From assembly GCA_964616495.1 (NCBI GenBank), contig CAZTRF010000011.1, positions 1-26,048 on the forward strand: a stretch of 26,048 nt of DNA, in the 5' to 3' direction. The notes below the pieces were generated by a model. It was not told the DNA's origin, did not search any database, and saw nothing but the letters and a program-made list of their open reading frames with translations. Made by a program: the position numbers and the translations under genes. The DNA comes from DAOSVX01 sp964616495 (GTDB lineage: Bacteria > Bacillota_I > Bacilli_A > RF39 > UBA660). Positions 7,775-15,416 of the stretch are shown here, piece by piece (the stretch's first letter is position 1; every line of letters begins with the position of its first letter).

Positions 7775-8549
7775 TAGTCAAAAAAAATATTTAAAAAAAC
7801 AAAAGCAAAATATTATATGGGTAAAAGTCACTCAAATATTAATTATAGTTTTCTTATTAGGGTTATGGGAATTATTAGCTCGTTATAAACTAATTAATAC
7901 ATTTATTTTTTCTAGTCCATCCTTAGTAATTCAAACTATTAATGATTTGATAAAATCCAATAATTTTTTTATTCACATTTGGACAACTTTTTATGAAACA
8001 ATGGTTAGTTTTGTCTTAGGAACGATTATAGGCCTTTTTATAGCATCAGGGTTATGGTGGAATAGCTTTTTTGCTAAAGTTTTTTCCTCATTTTTAATTG
8101 TTTTAAATAGTTTGCCAAAAGTTGCATTGGGGCCCATTATAATAATTTGGGCTGGAGCAAATATTAAATCCATAATTATAATGGCTTTACTAATATCTAC
8201 TATAATTACTATTTTAAATATATATGAAAGCTTTAAAACTACTGATAAAATCAAAATAAAGCTAATGAAAAGTTTTAATGCTACTAAATGGCAGATTTTT
8301 TATAAATTGGTTTTGCCAAGTAATTATAGTGCTATAATAAGTACCCTTAAAATAAATGTTAGCATGTCTTTAATTGGAATAATTATGGGAGAGTTTTTAG
8401 TATCTAAAAGAGGATTAGGATACTTAATAATGTATGGATCTCAAGTATTTAATTTAAATTTGGTTATAACCGGTATCTTTATATTGGCTATTCTTTCAAT
8501 AACCCTTTATATATTAGTTACCAGAATCGAAAAAAGATTACAAAAATAA
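7767..8549 (+). CDS. ABC transporter permease (SsuC/TauC type)
   Basis: The 260-residue membrane component of the importer. It has about six transmembrane helices, the first at roughly 21-39. The FSSPSLVIQTI stretch after helix 1 is typical of this permease family. The cytoplasmic EAA loop, which docks on the ATPase, is visible as LMKSFNATKWQIFYKLVLPSN (about 168-188). GEFLVSKRGLGYLI near 208-221 is also family-typical. It is translated by overlap with the ATPase gene and ends in a terminator that contains its stop codon. Confidence 0.93.
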   Translation: MSDSQKKYLKKQKQNIIWVKVTQILIIVFLLGLWELLARYKLINTFIFSSPSLVIQTINDLIKSNNFFIHIWTTFYETMVSFVLGTIIGLFIASGLWWNSFFAKVFSSFLIVLNSLPKVALGPIIIIWAGANIKSIIIMALLISTIITILNIYESFKTTDKIKIKLMKSFNATKWQIFYKLVLPSNYSAIISTLKINVSMSLIGIIMGEFLVSKRGLGYLIMYGSQVFNLNLVITGIFILAILSITLYILVTRIEKRLQK

Positions 8550-8557
8550 TCTTTTTT
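8531..8557 (+). terminator. Terminator of the ABC operon
   Basis: Stem AAAAAGATTA/TAATCTTTTT with a 6-nt loop (8531-8540 with 8547-8556) and a T-run. The TAA stop at 8547-8549 is in the descending arm. The stem is AT-rich, so efficiency may be modest. Confidence 0.6.
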
Positions 8558-8574
8558 AGTTGTTAATAAATAAA

Positions 8575-8602
8575 TTGGATTTTTATAGGTTTATGGTATA
8601 AT
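8575..8602 (+). promoter_or_regulatory. Promoter of the PAP2-family gene
   Basis: -35 TTGGAT (8575-8580), 16-bp spacer ending in TGG (extended -10), -10 TATAAT (8597-8602). The ATG at 8601 is inside the -10 and cannot be used, which moves the gene start to 8613 or, better, 8619. Confidence 0.75.
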
Positions 8603-8618
8603 GTTACAAGTGATGTTT

Positions 8619-9257
8619 ATGAAGAAGTATATACCTTTGATAAGGGGATTCATTGTTTATTTTGCAATTCAGTGTATTGCCTTTTTTGGAACAAAGCTCT
8701 TTCAAGGAGAGCCTCATTTAATACATAGTATATTAGATGATAAAATACCCTATTTACCTATATTTGTAGTTTTTTATTGTTTATGGTTTATTTTTTTGTT
8801 TTTAGTTCCATTTTTACTATTTAAAAAAAAGGATTACGAAAAACTAAATCATCTTTTTTGGGCCCTTTTAATATCTATTATTTTAAGTAATATTTTCTTT
8901 CTAATATATCCTAGCACTGTAATCAGAGCTGATATTCCTTATAATAATATTTTTGACTATCTTGTAAGAATTATTTACTTTTTTGATAATCCTCCGGTTA
9001 ATTGTTTTCCTAGCATGCATTGTTGGTTTGCTTTCTTATTTATATTTTCAACCTTTAATAATAAAAACTTTACTAAACCAGCTCAATTATTTTTCTTAAT
9101 AAGTAATATTGCTATATGTTTATCAACTTTATTTATAAAACAACATTCAGTTTTAGACTTGCTTTTAGCTTTTCCATCATCTTTAATAATTTGGGTAATT
9201 ACTCGATACATAAAAATCGATTATTTAAACCTTGTAAACAAAAAGAAACAAAATTAA
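8619..9257 (+). CDS. PAP2 superfamily membrane protein (lipid phosphatase or phosphotransferase)
   Basis: A polytopic membrane protein of about 212 residues with around six hydrophobic helices. It has the two conserved PAP2 blocks CFPSMHC (the SxxH-like block) and KQHSVLD, which holds the catalytic histidine and its aspartate partner. Family members remove or transfer phosphate on lipids such as phosphatidic acid, undecaprenyl diphosphate or inositol lipids, with the active site on the outer face. The variant CFPSMHC resembles the inositolphosphotransferase-like branch, though the substrate is open. The start is chosen at 8619 because the promoter -10 covers 8597-8602 and GTGATG lies just before this ATG. 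The leader would be only about 10 nt. It converges on psd with a 4-bp overlap, so it is near phospholipid genes but in a separate transcript. Confidence 0.82.
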   Translation: MKKYIPLIRGFIVYFAIQCIAFFGTKLFQGEPHLIHSILDDKIPYLPIFVVFYCLWFIFLFLVPFLLFKKKDYEKLNHLFWALLISIILSNIFFLIYPSTVIRADIPYNNIFDYLVRIIYFFDNPPVNCFPSMHCWFAFLFIFSTFNNKNFTKPAQLFFLISNIAICLSTLFIKQHSVLDLLLAFPSSLIIWVITRYIKIDYLNLVNKKKQN

Positions 9258-9269
9258 TTGTTTCTTTTT
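9240..9269. terminator. Bidirectional terminator between the PAP2 gene and psd
   Basis: Inverted repeat AAAAGAAACAA/TTGTTTCTTTT (9241-9251 with 9258-9268) with a 6-nt loop holding both overlapping stop codons. An uninterrupted T-tract follows on plus and a U-rich tail on minus. Confidence 0.65.
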
Positions 9270-10114
9270 TTTCCTATTTTTTCGCCCATTTTAACAACGG
9301 TTTCAATATCACGCATACTATTTTCTAAGATATCACTATCTAATTTAACAACGCCTTTTTTTAAAAGAAGAACAATGGTAGAACCCCCAAATTCAAAATA
9401 GCCTTTTTCTTCACCTTTTAAAAATTTGTATACTCCATGATGATTAACTATTCTTCCAACCATCATAGCTCCAACTTCAATCTGAACTATATCCCCAAAA
9501 TTTTCAGTATGCAAGATAGTGTATTCTCGGGCATTTCTTTTATAAACTTTATATTTTGAAGATACTGGTTGAACTGTATGAAGAACACCTTTTATATAAA
9601 CGTTTTCATCTTTTGTGCCATTATCAATATAACAATAATGATGGTAGTCATTTACCTCTAATCTAAAAACTAAAGCTATTCCATTACGATATTTTTTTAA
9701 TTTTTTACCCCCAACTAAATCACTAACTGTATAAACTGAATCTTTTATTTTTAAAGAGCTTTCGTTATTAATTGGATAAACTAATAATTTACTATCACAA
9801 GGACTTATTAAAATATCAGGACTGTCATTTATAGGACGATATTCTTTTTTGATTCTTCTTATAAATAAATCATTGTAACTACGATATTTTTTTTCTTCAT
9901 ACTCTTCCAAATTAATTTTGTTTTTTTTAATAAATCCTTTATTCCATACCTTAGATAAAGGAGAGTCCATGTATACGGCTCCCATTTTAGACACAGTTGG
10001 TCTAATTAGTACTTTTAAAGCTATTCTACCAATTAAAAAAGTATATAAAATCTTAGCTCCAGTAACTTTTCTCTTACGTTCAAGATAATTACCATTACGA
10101 TCTTTTATTTTCAT
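9254..10114 (-). CDS. psd: Phosphatidylserine decarboxylase
   Basis: This enzyme decarboxylates phosphatidylserine to phosphatidylethanolamine at the membrane, using a pyruvoyl group made by self-cleavage. The processing site is visible as FGGSTIVLL: cleavage between G244 and S245 would give a small alpha chain of about 42 residues whose N-terminal serine becomes the pyruvoyl. Conserved upstream residues include SPCDSK (about 104-109), the histidines of NDYHHY (158-159) and H225-H226. The 286-residue length matches the longer single-domain Psd form. It starts 1 nt after the pssA stop, so the two steps of phosphatidylethanolamine synthesis are one transcription unit. Its end overlaps the PAP2 gene. 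Confidence 0.93.
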   Translation of the reverse strand: MKIKDRNGNYLERKRKVTGAKILYTFLIGRIALKVLIRPTVSKMGAVYMDSPLSKVWNKGFIKKNKINLEEYEEKKYRSYNDLFIRRIKKEYRPINDSPDILISPCDSKLLVYPINNESSLKIKDSVYTVSDLVGGKKLKKYRNGIALVFRLEVNDYHHYCYIDNGTKDENVYIKGVLHTVQPVSSKYKVYKRNAREYTILHTENFGDIVQIEVGAMMVGRIVNHHGVYKFLKGEEKGYFEFGGSTIVLLLKKGVVKLDSDILENSMRDIETVVKMGEKIGKKRNN

Positions 10115-10115
10115 T

Positions 10116-10739
10116 TTAAATAACCTTAAATATTCCTAAAATAATAAAAGTAATTTCAATTATGCCCAATAATATAAAAATAATCATTAATTTAGTTGAT
10201 GGCTTTTTTATTTTAAACTTAGATACAAAAAGAATTGAAATAATTACTAAAGCCGTTAAATAAATGGTATTAAAATGGTTCGTATAAGGTTTAAAAATAT
10301 AAATAAATGGTAAAATAAGAGCATCACTAGTTACTGGTAATCCTGTATAGAATTTTAATTTTTGTTTAGGTTTTGATTTTGTTTCTTCAGCCAACACATT
10401 AAAGTAAGCTAATCTTATAACTGCACATAAAACAAACAAAGCATATATCGGCAAAAACTTTACATCTCTAAGACCTAATCCAATAGCTATTGTCACTGGT
10501 AACACTCCAAAAGCAATTACATCACATAAAGAATCAATTTGAATTCCAAAACTTTGTTCACGTAAATCACTTTTTTTAGTTCTAGCAACTTTACCATCAA
10601 ACATATCACATAATCCTGATACCAATAAGCAAATTATAGCATAAAAAGGATGATTATTAACTGCCAACAATATTCCTGTTACAGCAGATATTAAACTTGT
10701 ATAAGTTAAAATAACCGTATAATTATATATTCCAATCAT
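10116..10739 (-). CDS. pssA: CDP-diacylglycerol-serine O-phosphatidyltransferase
   Basis: A polytopic membrane enzyme of 207 residues that makes phosphatidylserine from CDP-diacylglycerol and L-serine. The CDP-alcohol phosphatidyltransferase signature is complete: D45, D48-G49, A52-R53, G65, D69 and D73, the aspartates binding the metal and the CDP. At least five further hydrophobic helices follow, as usual for the family. Choosing serine as the alcohol rests on the partner gene psd 1 nt downstream, which uses the product. The start has GTGGAG upstream and a promoter with an extended -10 at 10767-10775. Confidence 0.92.
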   Translation of the reverse strand: MIGIYNYTVILTYTSLISAVTGILLAVNNHPFYAIICLLVSGLCDMFDGKVARTKKSDLREQSFGIQIDSLCDVIAFGVLPVTIAIGLGLRDVKFLPIYALFVLCAVIRLAYFNVLAEETKSKPKQKLKFYTGLPVTSDALILPFIYIFKPYTNHFNTIYLTALVIISILFVSKFKIKKPSTKLMIIFILLGIIEITFIILGIFKVI

Positions 10740-10766
10740 AAAAAAACTCCACTTCTTACTTTTAAT

Positions 10767-10775
10767 AGTATATCA
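10767..10775 (-). promoter_or_regulatory. pssA-psd promoter, extended -10
   Basis: Minus strand TGA followed by TATACT (10767-10772). The -35 region is weak. The leader is about 21 nt with GTGGAG. Confidence 0.5.
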
Positions 10776-10803
10776 ATTTTTGGTATAAAAATCTACTTAA
10801 TAA

Positions 10804-10830
10804 TAAAAAAAGAAGTATTATAATACTTCT
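10804..10830 (-). terminator. Terminator of the 168-aa gene
   Basis: Perfect 20-bp palindrome at 10811-10830 with the TAA stop (10818-10820) inside, followed on the minus strand by T6. Confidence 0.7.
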
Positions 10831-11324
10831 AATTTATACCACAAGGTTTCTCCATCATTGGAATCTTGCCATAATCTAAGGTAATAACATCTCTCCTCAT
10901 AATCGGAAATAACATTTTTATCCAAAATATAATAATTAAAATAGTTATCATCATAATTTTTTAAATCCGTTAAATTCACCTTAAATTCATTAATTTCAAT
11001 AGTAAGACCTTGAATATTAATAGTTGACTTTTTGGAAATGGCAAATAGTAAACGGTATGATTTTTCTTGAGCACTATAATTTTTTACTATGTACTTTCCT
11101 CTAATGGTATTGTTACCATTATATTCGTTGTAACTTTTAATTTGAGAATCCATTGGCACAATAGGAACTATGTCTATTAATGAGGTATTACTATAATATT
11201 TGGCAGTTTGAGCATATGATCTTATTTGAATAGAGGCCCAAACTGGTATGCTTATAATTACTAGTATCCCAGTCAAAGCTATTTCAGTTAATAGCTTTCC
11301 CACCCTTTTGTTTATTATTCTCAT
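10818..11324 (-). CDS. Exported or membrane-anchored protein of unknown function (168 aa), next to sipW
   Basis: Not recognised by family. Residues about 9-31 form a hydrophobic segment (LTEIALTGILVIISIPVWASIQI) after a basic N-terminus, so it is a signal peptide or anchor. A possible VWA-S cut is present. The remainder looks like a beta-sandwich domain (KYIVKNYSAQEKSYRLLFAI, ERCYYLRLW), similar in style to the C-terminal domain of the 296-aa repeat protein nearby. It is monocistronic: a consensus promoter at 11370-11398, an AAGGGGG ribosome site, then its own terminator. This suggests strong expression independent of the signal peptidase gene upstream. By context it may belong to the surface-protein system, perhaps as a minor or anchoring subunit like TapA; that is inference only. 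Confidence 0.75.
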   Translation of the reverse strand: MRIINKRVGKLLTEIALTGILVIISIPVWASIQIRSYAQTAKYYSNTSLIDIVPIVPMDSQIKSYNEYNGNNTIRGKYIVKNYSAQEKSYRLLFAISKKSTINIQGLTIEINEFKVNLTDLKNYDDNYFNYYILDKNVISDYEERCYYLRLWQDSNDGETLWYKLEVL

Positions 11325-11369
11325 TATTTAACCCCCTTAAAATAATGATTTTTTCAACAAGTGGGGCCT

Positions 11370-11398
11370 ATTATAGCACAAGTTTTACTCTATGTCAA
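11370..11398 (-). promoter_or_regulatory. Consensus promoter of the 168-aa gene
   Basis: Minus strand: -35 TTGACA (11393-11398), 17-bp spacer ending in TGC, -10 TATAAT (11370-11375). Both hexamers are perfect and the -10 is extended. The leader is about 39 nt. Confidence 0.85.
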
Positions 11399-11410
11399 TT
11401 TTGATACATG

Positions 11411-11435
11411 TAAAAAGCTATTTGTTCAATAGCTT
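11411..11435 (-). terminator. Terminator of the signal peptidase gene
   Basis: Minus-strand stem AAGCTATT/AATAGCTT (11428-11435 with 11415-11422), 5-nt loop, followed by T-rich sequence. The TAG stop at 11418-11420 is within the descending arm. Confidence 0.6.
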
Positions 11436-12128
11436 ATTTTCTAATTCTTCTTTCCTTTGTTGTTCTTGTTGTTTTAAAAGTAATTGATTTTGTTGTTGAT
11501 TTGTTTCTTCTTTTTCCTTTTTCTTTCTTTCCTTCTTCATTTTATCTTTTAAAGCAACCAATTTACATAATTTCATTATGTCATAAATAATTACTCCTAA
11601 TGCTGGAAGTAGTATAACTAAGAACCATCCACCTTTTGATGCTAATAAAAATTGAACTTTACCCAATTTAGGAATTTTAAATATTACTTTACCAATCATT
11701 TGGCTTTTGCTAACGGTTCCCTCATCTTCAGTAACGTTATTATCGCCTTTAGTTACAAATACTACTCCATCGGGATTAAGATTAGCTCCAACAACACGAT
11801 GAGTAACAATTAATCCTTCACTAATTTTACTAGTTGATACAAAAGTAATTACATCTCCTATTTCTATATCTTCCATTTTATTTACTTTTTTAGCAACAAT
11901 AACATCATAAACCTTAATATTTGGTTCCATACTAGGGCTTACAATGGTATATAAGGCCACTGCCGGTTTGTAATCCTCACCATTATTTTTATATATTTGA
12001 ATTCCTAAAAAGTAATAAAGTAAAAAACCACCTATAAGAATTAAAAAGCAGAGTGCTACAAACGAAAATGCTCTACACAATAAATTTAATACTTGGCTAA
12101 TAATACCCAAAAAACCCTTATTATTCAT
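11418..12128 (-). CDS. sipW: Signal peptidase I, archaeal/ER type (SipW-like)
   Basis: A membrane protease that removes signal peptides on the outer face. After an N-terminal helix (about 21-46) the nucleophile block is VSPSMEP with Ser66. The usual bacterial lysine is replaced by a histidine in VTHRVV (His110), and KGDNN supplies an acidic residue (Asp129). This Ser-His-Asp set defines the SipW/Sec11 class. A second helix lies near 166-188. A long charged tail follows, rich in K, E and Q (about 195-236), with coiled-coil character and presumably cytoplasmic. In Bacillus, SipW processes TasA and TapA. Here it lies next to five genes with the matching signal peptide, so it is very probably their dedicated peptidase. 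A possible own promoter is at 12154-12182. Confidence 0.9.
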   Translation of the reverse strand: MNNKGFLGIISQVLNLLCRAFSFVALCFLILIGGFLLYYFLGIQIYKNNGEDYKPAVALYTIVSPSMEPNIKVYDVIVAKKVNKMEDIEIGDVITFVSTSKISEGLIVTHRVVGANLNPDGVVFVTKGDNNVTEDEGTVSKSQMIGKVIFKIPKLGKVQFLLASKGGWFLVILLPALGVIIYDIMKLCKLVALKDKMKKERKKKEKEETNQQQNQLLLKQQEQQRKEELENKLLNK

Positions 12129-12153
12129 CGTAGTTACCTACTCTCTATTATTA

Positions 12154-12182
12154 ATTATAAAAGAAGTGTTGTAAAAACACAA
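12154..12182 (-). promoter_or_regulatory. Possible sipW promoter
   Basis: Minus strand: -10 TATAAT (12154-12159), 17 bp from TTGTGT (12177-12182). There is no TG extension and the -35 is weak. It may only supplement read-through from the upstream operon. Confidence 0.4.
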
Positions 12183-12193
12183 GCAAAATGGTT

Positions 12194-13084
12194 TTAATTT
12201 ATCTTTTCTATTTCAACATTAAATAATGTATCTAAATTTATTTCTTCTTCACTATTATTATTTATTATAATGGTATATTCTTGAACAGTTTGAGGAGGAC
12301 ATATTAAATATGTAAATAAAGTTATTTTCGTATTCGATGCTATGCTTCTTTCTTCTTCTATTTCACCACAGTTAATACCCAAACATTTTACTTTATAAGT
12401 TATTAATGATAAATCATATTTAGAAGAAATATCTTTTATAAATACTCGATAGCTTAGACTTTTTAGGCTATTATTTCGAATAGAAAATACCTTAGTTATT
12501 CTACTATCGTTTGGTTGATAAGTTATTTTTAAACTAGATTCATCATCATATCTAAATGAATAACTGGCTATTTTATCATCGTTATTTATTTTTGGAAGAG
12601 TTATTGTTGGCAAATCATCTTCACAATTGTAATCACATATTAAATCTCCGTTTAAATCGATATTAGCATCCGGAAAACCATCAAAATTATTATCTTTATT
12701 AAATAAAATATTACTATAGTTTAAAACAGTTCGATTAGTAAGATTAACCTCAGCTATACCATCACCATTTAAGTCAATGTTAATGTCCGGTATATTATCA
12801 CCATCATAGTCAATATTTAATCCGTTGTTATTAATTAAATTAAAATCAGGAATTCCATCATCATTGGTATCCACATTAAAAAAGTTTTTATTTACGTCTA
12901 GATAATCTGCCATATTTTCATTTTCAGTAGGAGTATTTAAATATATTATTAAATATGCTATACAAATACCAAGGGCTATTAAAAAGCTGACAAAAAAGAT
13001 TATCATTGTAATCTTCTTTCTTTTTCGCTCTTGTTCTTCTTCTTCGGCTAAAATATAATAAACTCGTTCTTTACTATCTTTCAT
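12194..13084 (-). CDS. Membrane-anchored protein with thrombospondin-3-like calcium-loop repeats
   Basis: A 296-residue protein with an acidic then basic cytoplasmic N-terminus and one transmembrane helix (about 25-49). Outside the membrane are five DxDxDG-type loops: DTNDDGIPD (72-80), DYDGDNIPD (92-100), DLNGDGIAE (104-112), DNNFDGFPD (131-139) and DLNGDLICD (143-151). These are the spacing and residues of TSP3/EF-hand-like calcium sites. The rest (about 165-296) is a beta-rich domain with phrases such as KVFSIRNNSLKSLSYRVFIKDI, reminiscent of TasA/camelysin-type sandwiches. The N-terminus lacks the SipW-class AYF motif, so it probably stays anchored. It follows the last paralog by 14 nt, in the same transcript. 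A calcium-stabilised anchor or assembly platform is plausible but unproven. Confidence 0.8.
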   Translation of the reverse strand: MKDSKERVYYILAEEEEQERKRKKITMIIFFVSFLIALGICIAYLIIYLNTPTENENMADYLDVNKNFFNVDTNDDGIPDFNLINNNGLNIDYDGDNIPDINIDLNGDGIAEVNLTNRTVLNYSNILFNKDNNFDGFPDANIDLNGDLICDYNCEDDLPTITLPKINNDDKIASYSFRYDDESSLKITYQPNDSRITKVFSIRNNSLKSLSYRVFIKDISSKYDLSLITYKVKCLGINCGEIEEERSIASNTKITLFTYLICPPQTVQEYTIIINNNSEEEINLDTLFNVEIEKIN

Positions 13085-13098
13085 GAATTGAATCGTTT

Positions 13099-13824
13099 CT
13101 AATTAGTTAAAGCTTCTACTGCCAAAGCGCCTCTAAAATTTTTGCCTTGGTTATAGTCTTGAACATCATTCGTATTTTTTATATTTAAAACCAATATATG
13201 ATAGTTTGTTCTATTTGATGTAGTAACTGTTTGAGGAGTTTGCCCAGAAACAGTATTCATAATAGCTGACTTTTGGGCCGTTGAATATGGTGCTGCTGTA
13301 TTAGCGGTACTGATAGCAGTACATCCAGCATTCACCGTAACTGTTGTTCCCGAAATTGTTGTTCCAGTATATCCAGCACTTGTACATTTATATAATGTAT
13401 AATTTATTTCATCACCAACATAAGTTCCACTAGTCGTCTCTAAGCAAGCATAACTGGCATCTCGATATTGGCAAAATGTATTTTCTACATTTGCGGTTCC
13501 TGCCCATTTTATATTATAATTCGTTGATATAGTAGCATCGGCGCTTAGAGAAACGGTAAATTTTAATAGCCCCTGAACTATAGTGCCTTTGCTTGATTCT
13601 GGAAGATCAATTGTTCCCATATTAATAATCCCGTCAGTCCCTGGATAGGTGACGGTCAAAGATCCATATTTAGCAGTTGCTGTATTAATTTTATTAGTTA
13701 AATTACCAGTAACTGATGTAGCATTAAAATAGGCGTATGAAGCGCCTATTACAACGACTATTAAAATGGCAATTCCAAGTATAATTAAAAGTACTTGATT
13801 GCTCTTAGGTAATCTTGCCTCCAT
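13099..13824 (-). CDS. SipW-cognate surface protein, TasA/camelysin-like, paralog 1 (4-Cys type)
   Basis: An exported protein of about 241 residues with the SipW-class signal peptide: a long hydrophobic helix ending VIGASYAYFNA, followed by a conserved N-T-start segment (LTNKINTATAKYGSLTV). The mature part shares blocks with the other paralogs: GTIDLPESSKGTIVQGLLKF, IKWAGTANV, FCQYR, CTSAGYTG, AGCT, and a C-terminal QDYNQGKNFRGAL. Four cysteines are conserved with its two nearest paralogs. There is no LPxTG or sorting signal. The start is put at 13824 because AGAAGG is 8 nt before that ATG but only about 2 nt before the ATG at 13830. It is the third of three 4-Cys genes and leads directly into the calcium-loop protein. 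Confidence 0.82.
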   Translation of the reverse strand: MEARLPKSNQVLLIILGIAILIVVVIGASYAYFNATSVTGNLTNKINTATAKYGSLTVTYPGTDGIINMGTIDLPESSKGTIVQGLLKFTVSLSADATISTNYNIKWAGTANVENTFCQYRDASYACLETTSGTYVGDEINYTLYKCTSAGYTGTTISGTTVTVNAGCTAISTANTAAPYSTAQKSAIMNTVSGQTPQTVTTSNRTNYHILVLNIKNTNDVQDYNQGKNFRGALAVEALTN

Positions 13825-13866
13825 CTTCATTTCCTTCTCTCAACACTTAAAAATATCAAATATATT

Positions 13867-14583
13867 TTAATTAGTTACAGATGATACTGTTAAAGCTCCA
13901 GTAAATGATTTACCTTGGTTATAATCTTGAACTGTTGTTTTGTTTTGAATACTTAATACTAAAACATGGTAATTAGTTGCTGTTGCTGCAACTGTTTGAG
14001 TTGAAGTATTAATAGTGGCTGCCTTTTCAGTATCACTATAAGGTGCAGCTACATTAGCTCCGCTAATTCTAGTACAACCGGCATTGACTGTAACTACTTG
14101 ATTACTAATAGTTGTTCCAGTATATCCAGCGCTTGTGCATGAATATAAATCATAATAAATTTCGTTTCCTACATATGTTCCAGTCGTATTTGATGAACAA
14201 GTAGTAGTATTAGTCATATATTGGCAGAATGTATTAGTTACATTTGCTGTCCCAGCCCACTTAATATTATATTTTGTAGCAACTGTTGCTTCAGCACTAG
14301 AAGCTACTGTAAACTTCAATAGTCCCTGTACCACAGGTTTTGAACTACGAGTAGAATAAGCAAGATCAACAGTACCCATTGTAATGGTTCCATCTGTTCC
14401 TGGATAAGTAACTGTCATACTCCCGTATTTTGCTGTAGCTGTACTAATTTTATTAGTTACATTACCACTAGTGGTTGCTGCATTAAAGTAAGCATATGAA
14501 GCCCCTACTACCGCTACTATTAACACTACTATGGCCAATATTACCAAAAACATTTGATTTCCTTTTACTTCGCTTTTTTTCAT
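13867..14583 (-). CDS. SipW-cognate surface protein, TasA/camelysin-like, paralog 2 (4-Cys type)
   Basis: A 238-residue paralog of the flanking genes. The signal peptide helix ends VVGASYAYFNAATTSGN, the class recognised by SipW-type peptidases, with cleavage expected at or just after the A-x-A-like GASYA. The mature chain has FCQYM, TTTCSS, LYSCTSAGYTG and NAGCTRI (four cysteines), then YHVLVLSIQNKTTVQDYNQGKSFTGAL at the C-terminus. It is very rich in Thr, Ser, Ala and Val, as expected for an extracellular beta-sandwich. Compared with its neighbours, KGTIVQG is replaced by RSSKPVVQG, a small insertion. It sits 36-37 nt from both neighbours with no terminator between, so it is co-transcribed. 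It is probably a structural subunit; the polymer or function is not shown by sequence. Confidence 0.82.
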   Translation of the reverse strand: MKKSEVKGNQMFLVILAIVVLIVAVVGASYAYFNAATTSGNVTNKISTATAKYGSMTVTYPGTDGTITMGTVDLAYSTRSSKPVVQGLLKFTVASSAEATVATKYNIKWAGTANVTNTFCQYMTNTTTCSSNTTGTYVGNEIYYDLYSCTSAGYTGTTISNQVVTVNAGCTRISGANVAAPYSDTEKAATINTSTQTVAATATNYHVLVLSIQNKTTVQDYNQGKSFTGALTVSSVTN

Positions 14584-14620
14584 TTTCTAAACTCTTTCCC
14601 AATTCTTTAATGCAAACTTA

Positions 14621-15337
14621 TTAATTGCTTGCACTTTCAATTGCTAATGCACCGGTGAATGTTTTTCCTTGATTGTAATCTTGAATTCCTGTCGTATTTT
14701 TGATGTTTAAAACTAAAACATGATAATTAACTCTAGATACACTAATGTCAATTAATAAAGTGCTTGTATTTACTGTTGCAGTTTTTTCGGCTGTACTATA
14801 AGGTGCAGCCTTATTAGAAGTGCTAATCAAAGTACAACCACTTCCTAAGGTTACTGTTGTACCACTAACTGTTGTTCCAGTATATCCAGCACTTGTGCAT
14901 GTATATAGATTATAGTATATTTCGTCACCTACATAGGTGTCTGTAGACGTGTTAGTGCAAGTAGTCGTCGTTGAACGATACTGACAAAAATCATTTGATA
15001 CATTAGCGGTTCCTGCCCATTTAATATTGTAATTTGTATCAATAGTTGCACTAGCATCAGCTGTAACTGTAAATTTTAACAATCCTTGAACAATGGTTCC
15101 TTTTGTTGATTCTGGTAAATCAACCGTCCCCATTTCAATAGTTCCGTTAGTTCCAGGATATGCAACGGTCAAAGTACCATATTGAGCTGTCGTAGTATTA
15201 ATTTTATTAGTTACGTTACCTGTAACAGTTGCGGCATTAAAGTAAGCAAAAGAAGCCCCTATCACAGCTACTATTAAAACGACAATAGCCACTATTACTA
15301 AAAATACTTTAGTTGTATCATTTTCTTTCTTTTCCAT
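14621..15337 (-). CDS. SipW-cognate surface protein, TasA/camelysin-like, paralog 3 (4-Cys type)
   Basis: First gene of the three-paralog operon, 238 residues. The helix VFLVIVAIVVLIVAVIGA runs into SFAYFNAATVTGNVTNKIN, a clear SipW-cognate signal and mature start. Shared blocks are GTVDLPESTKGTIVQGLLKF, NIKWAGTANV, FCQYR with CTNTS, LYTCTSAGYTG, GSGCTLI and QDYNQGKTFTGAL. The four cysteines probably pair outside the cell, although the pairing is unknown. Transcription starts from an extended -10 promoter at 15370-15398. GAGGT lies about 14 nt before the ATG, a long spacing that may lower translation. It is similar enough to paralogs 1 and 2 to indicate tandem duplication. Confidence 0.82.
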   Translation of the reverse strand: MEKKENDTTKVFLVIVAIVVLIVAVIGASFAYFNAATVTGNVTNKINTTTAQYGTLTVAYPGTNGTIEMGTVDLPESTKGTIVQGLLKFTVTADASATIDTNYNIKWAGTANVSNDFCQYRSTTTTCTNTSTDTYVGDEIYYNLYTCTSAGYTGTTVSGTTVTLGSGCTLISTSNKAAPYSTAEKTATVNTSTLLIDISVSRVNYHVLVLNIKNTTGIQDYNQGKTFTGALAIESASN

Positions 15338-15369
15338 TTTTTTACTTTTTACCTCTTTTCTATATTTGC

Positions 15370-15398
15370 ATTATATCAAAAATTAATAATCAGTACAA
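15370..15398 (-). promoter_or_regulatory. Promoter of the three-paralog operon
   Basis: Minus strand: -35 TTGTAC (15393-15398), 17-bp spacer ending in TGA, -10 TATAAT (15370-15375). The -35 overlaps the base of the hairpin that ends the upstream gene. Confidence 0.7.
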
Positions 15399-15416
15399 CT
15401 TATTAATAATAAGTTG
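15396..15416 (-). terminator. Hairpin at the 3' end of paralog 4
   Basis: Perfect 9-bp stem CAACTTATT/AATAAGTTG with a 3-nt loop containing part of the stop codon. There is no good T-tract, so termination is doubtful. It may protect the 3' end or act with the overlapping promoter. Confidence 0.35.

Noticed and set aside
8601..8618. Upstream start for the PAP2-family gene at ATG 8601
   Set aside because: The ATG is part of the TATAAT -10 hexamer, upstream of the predicted transcription start.
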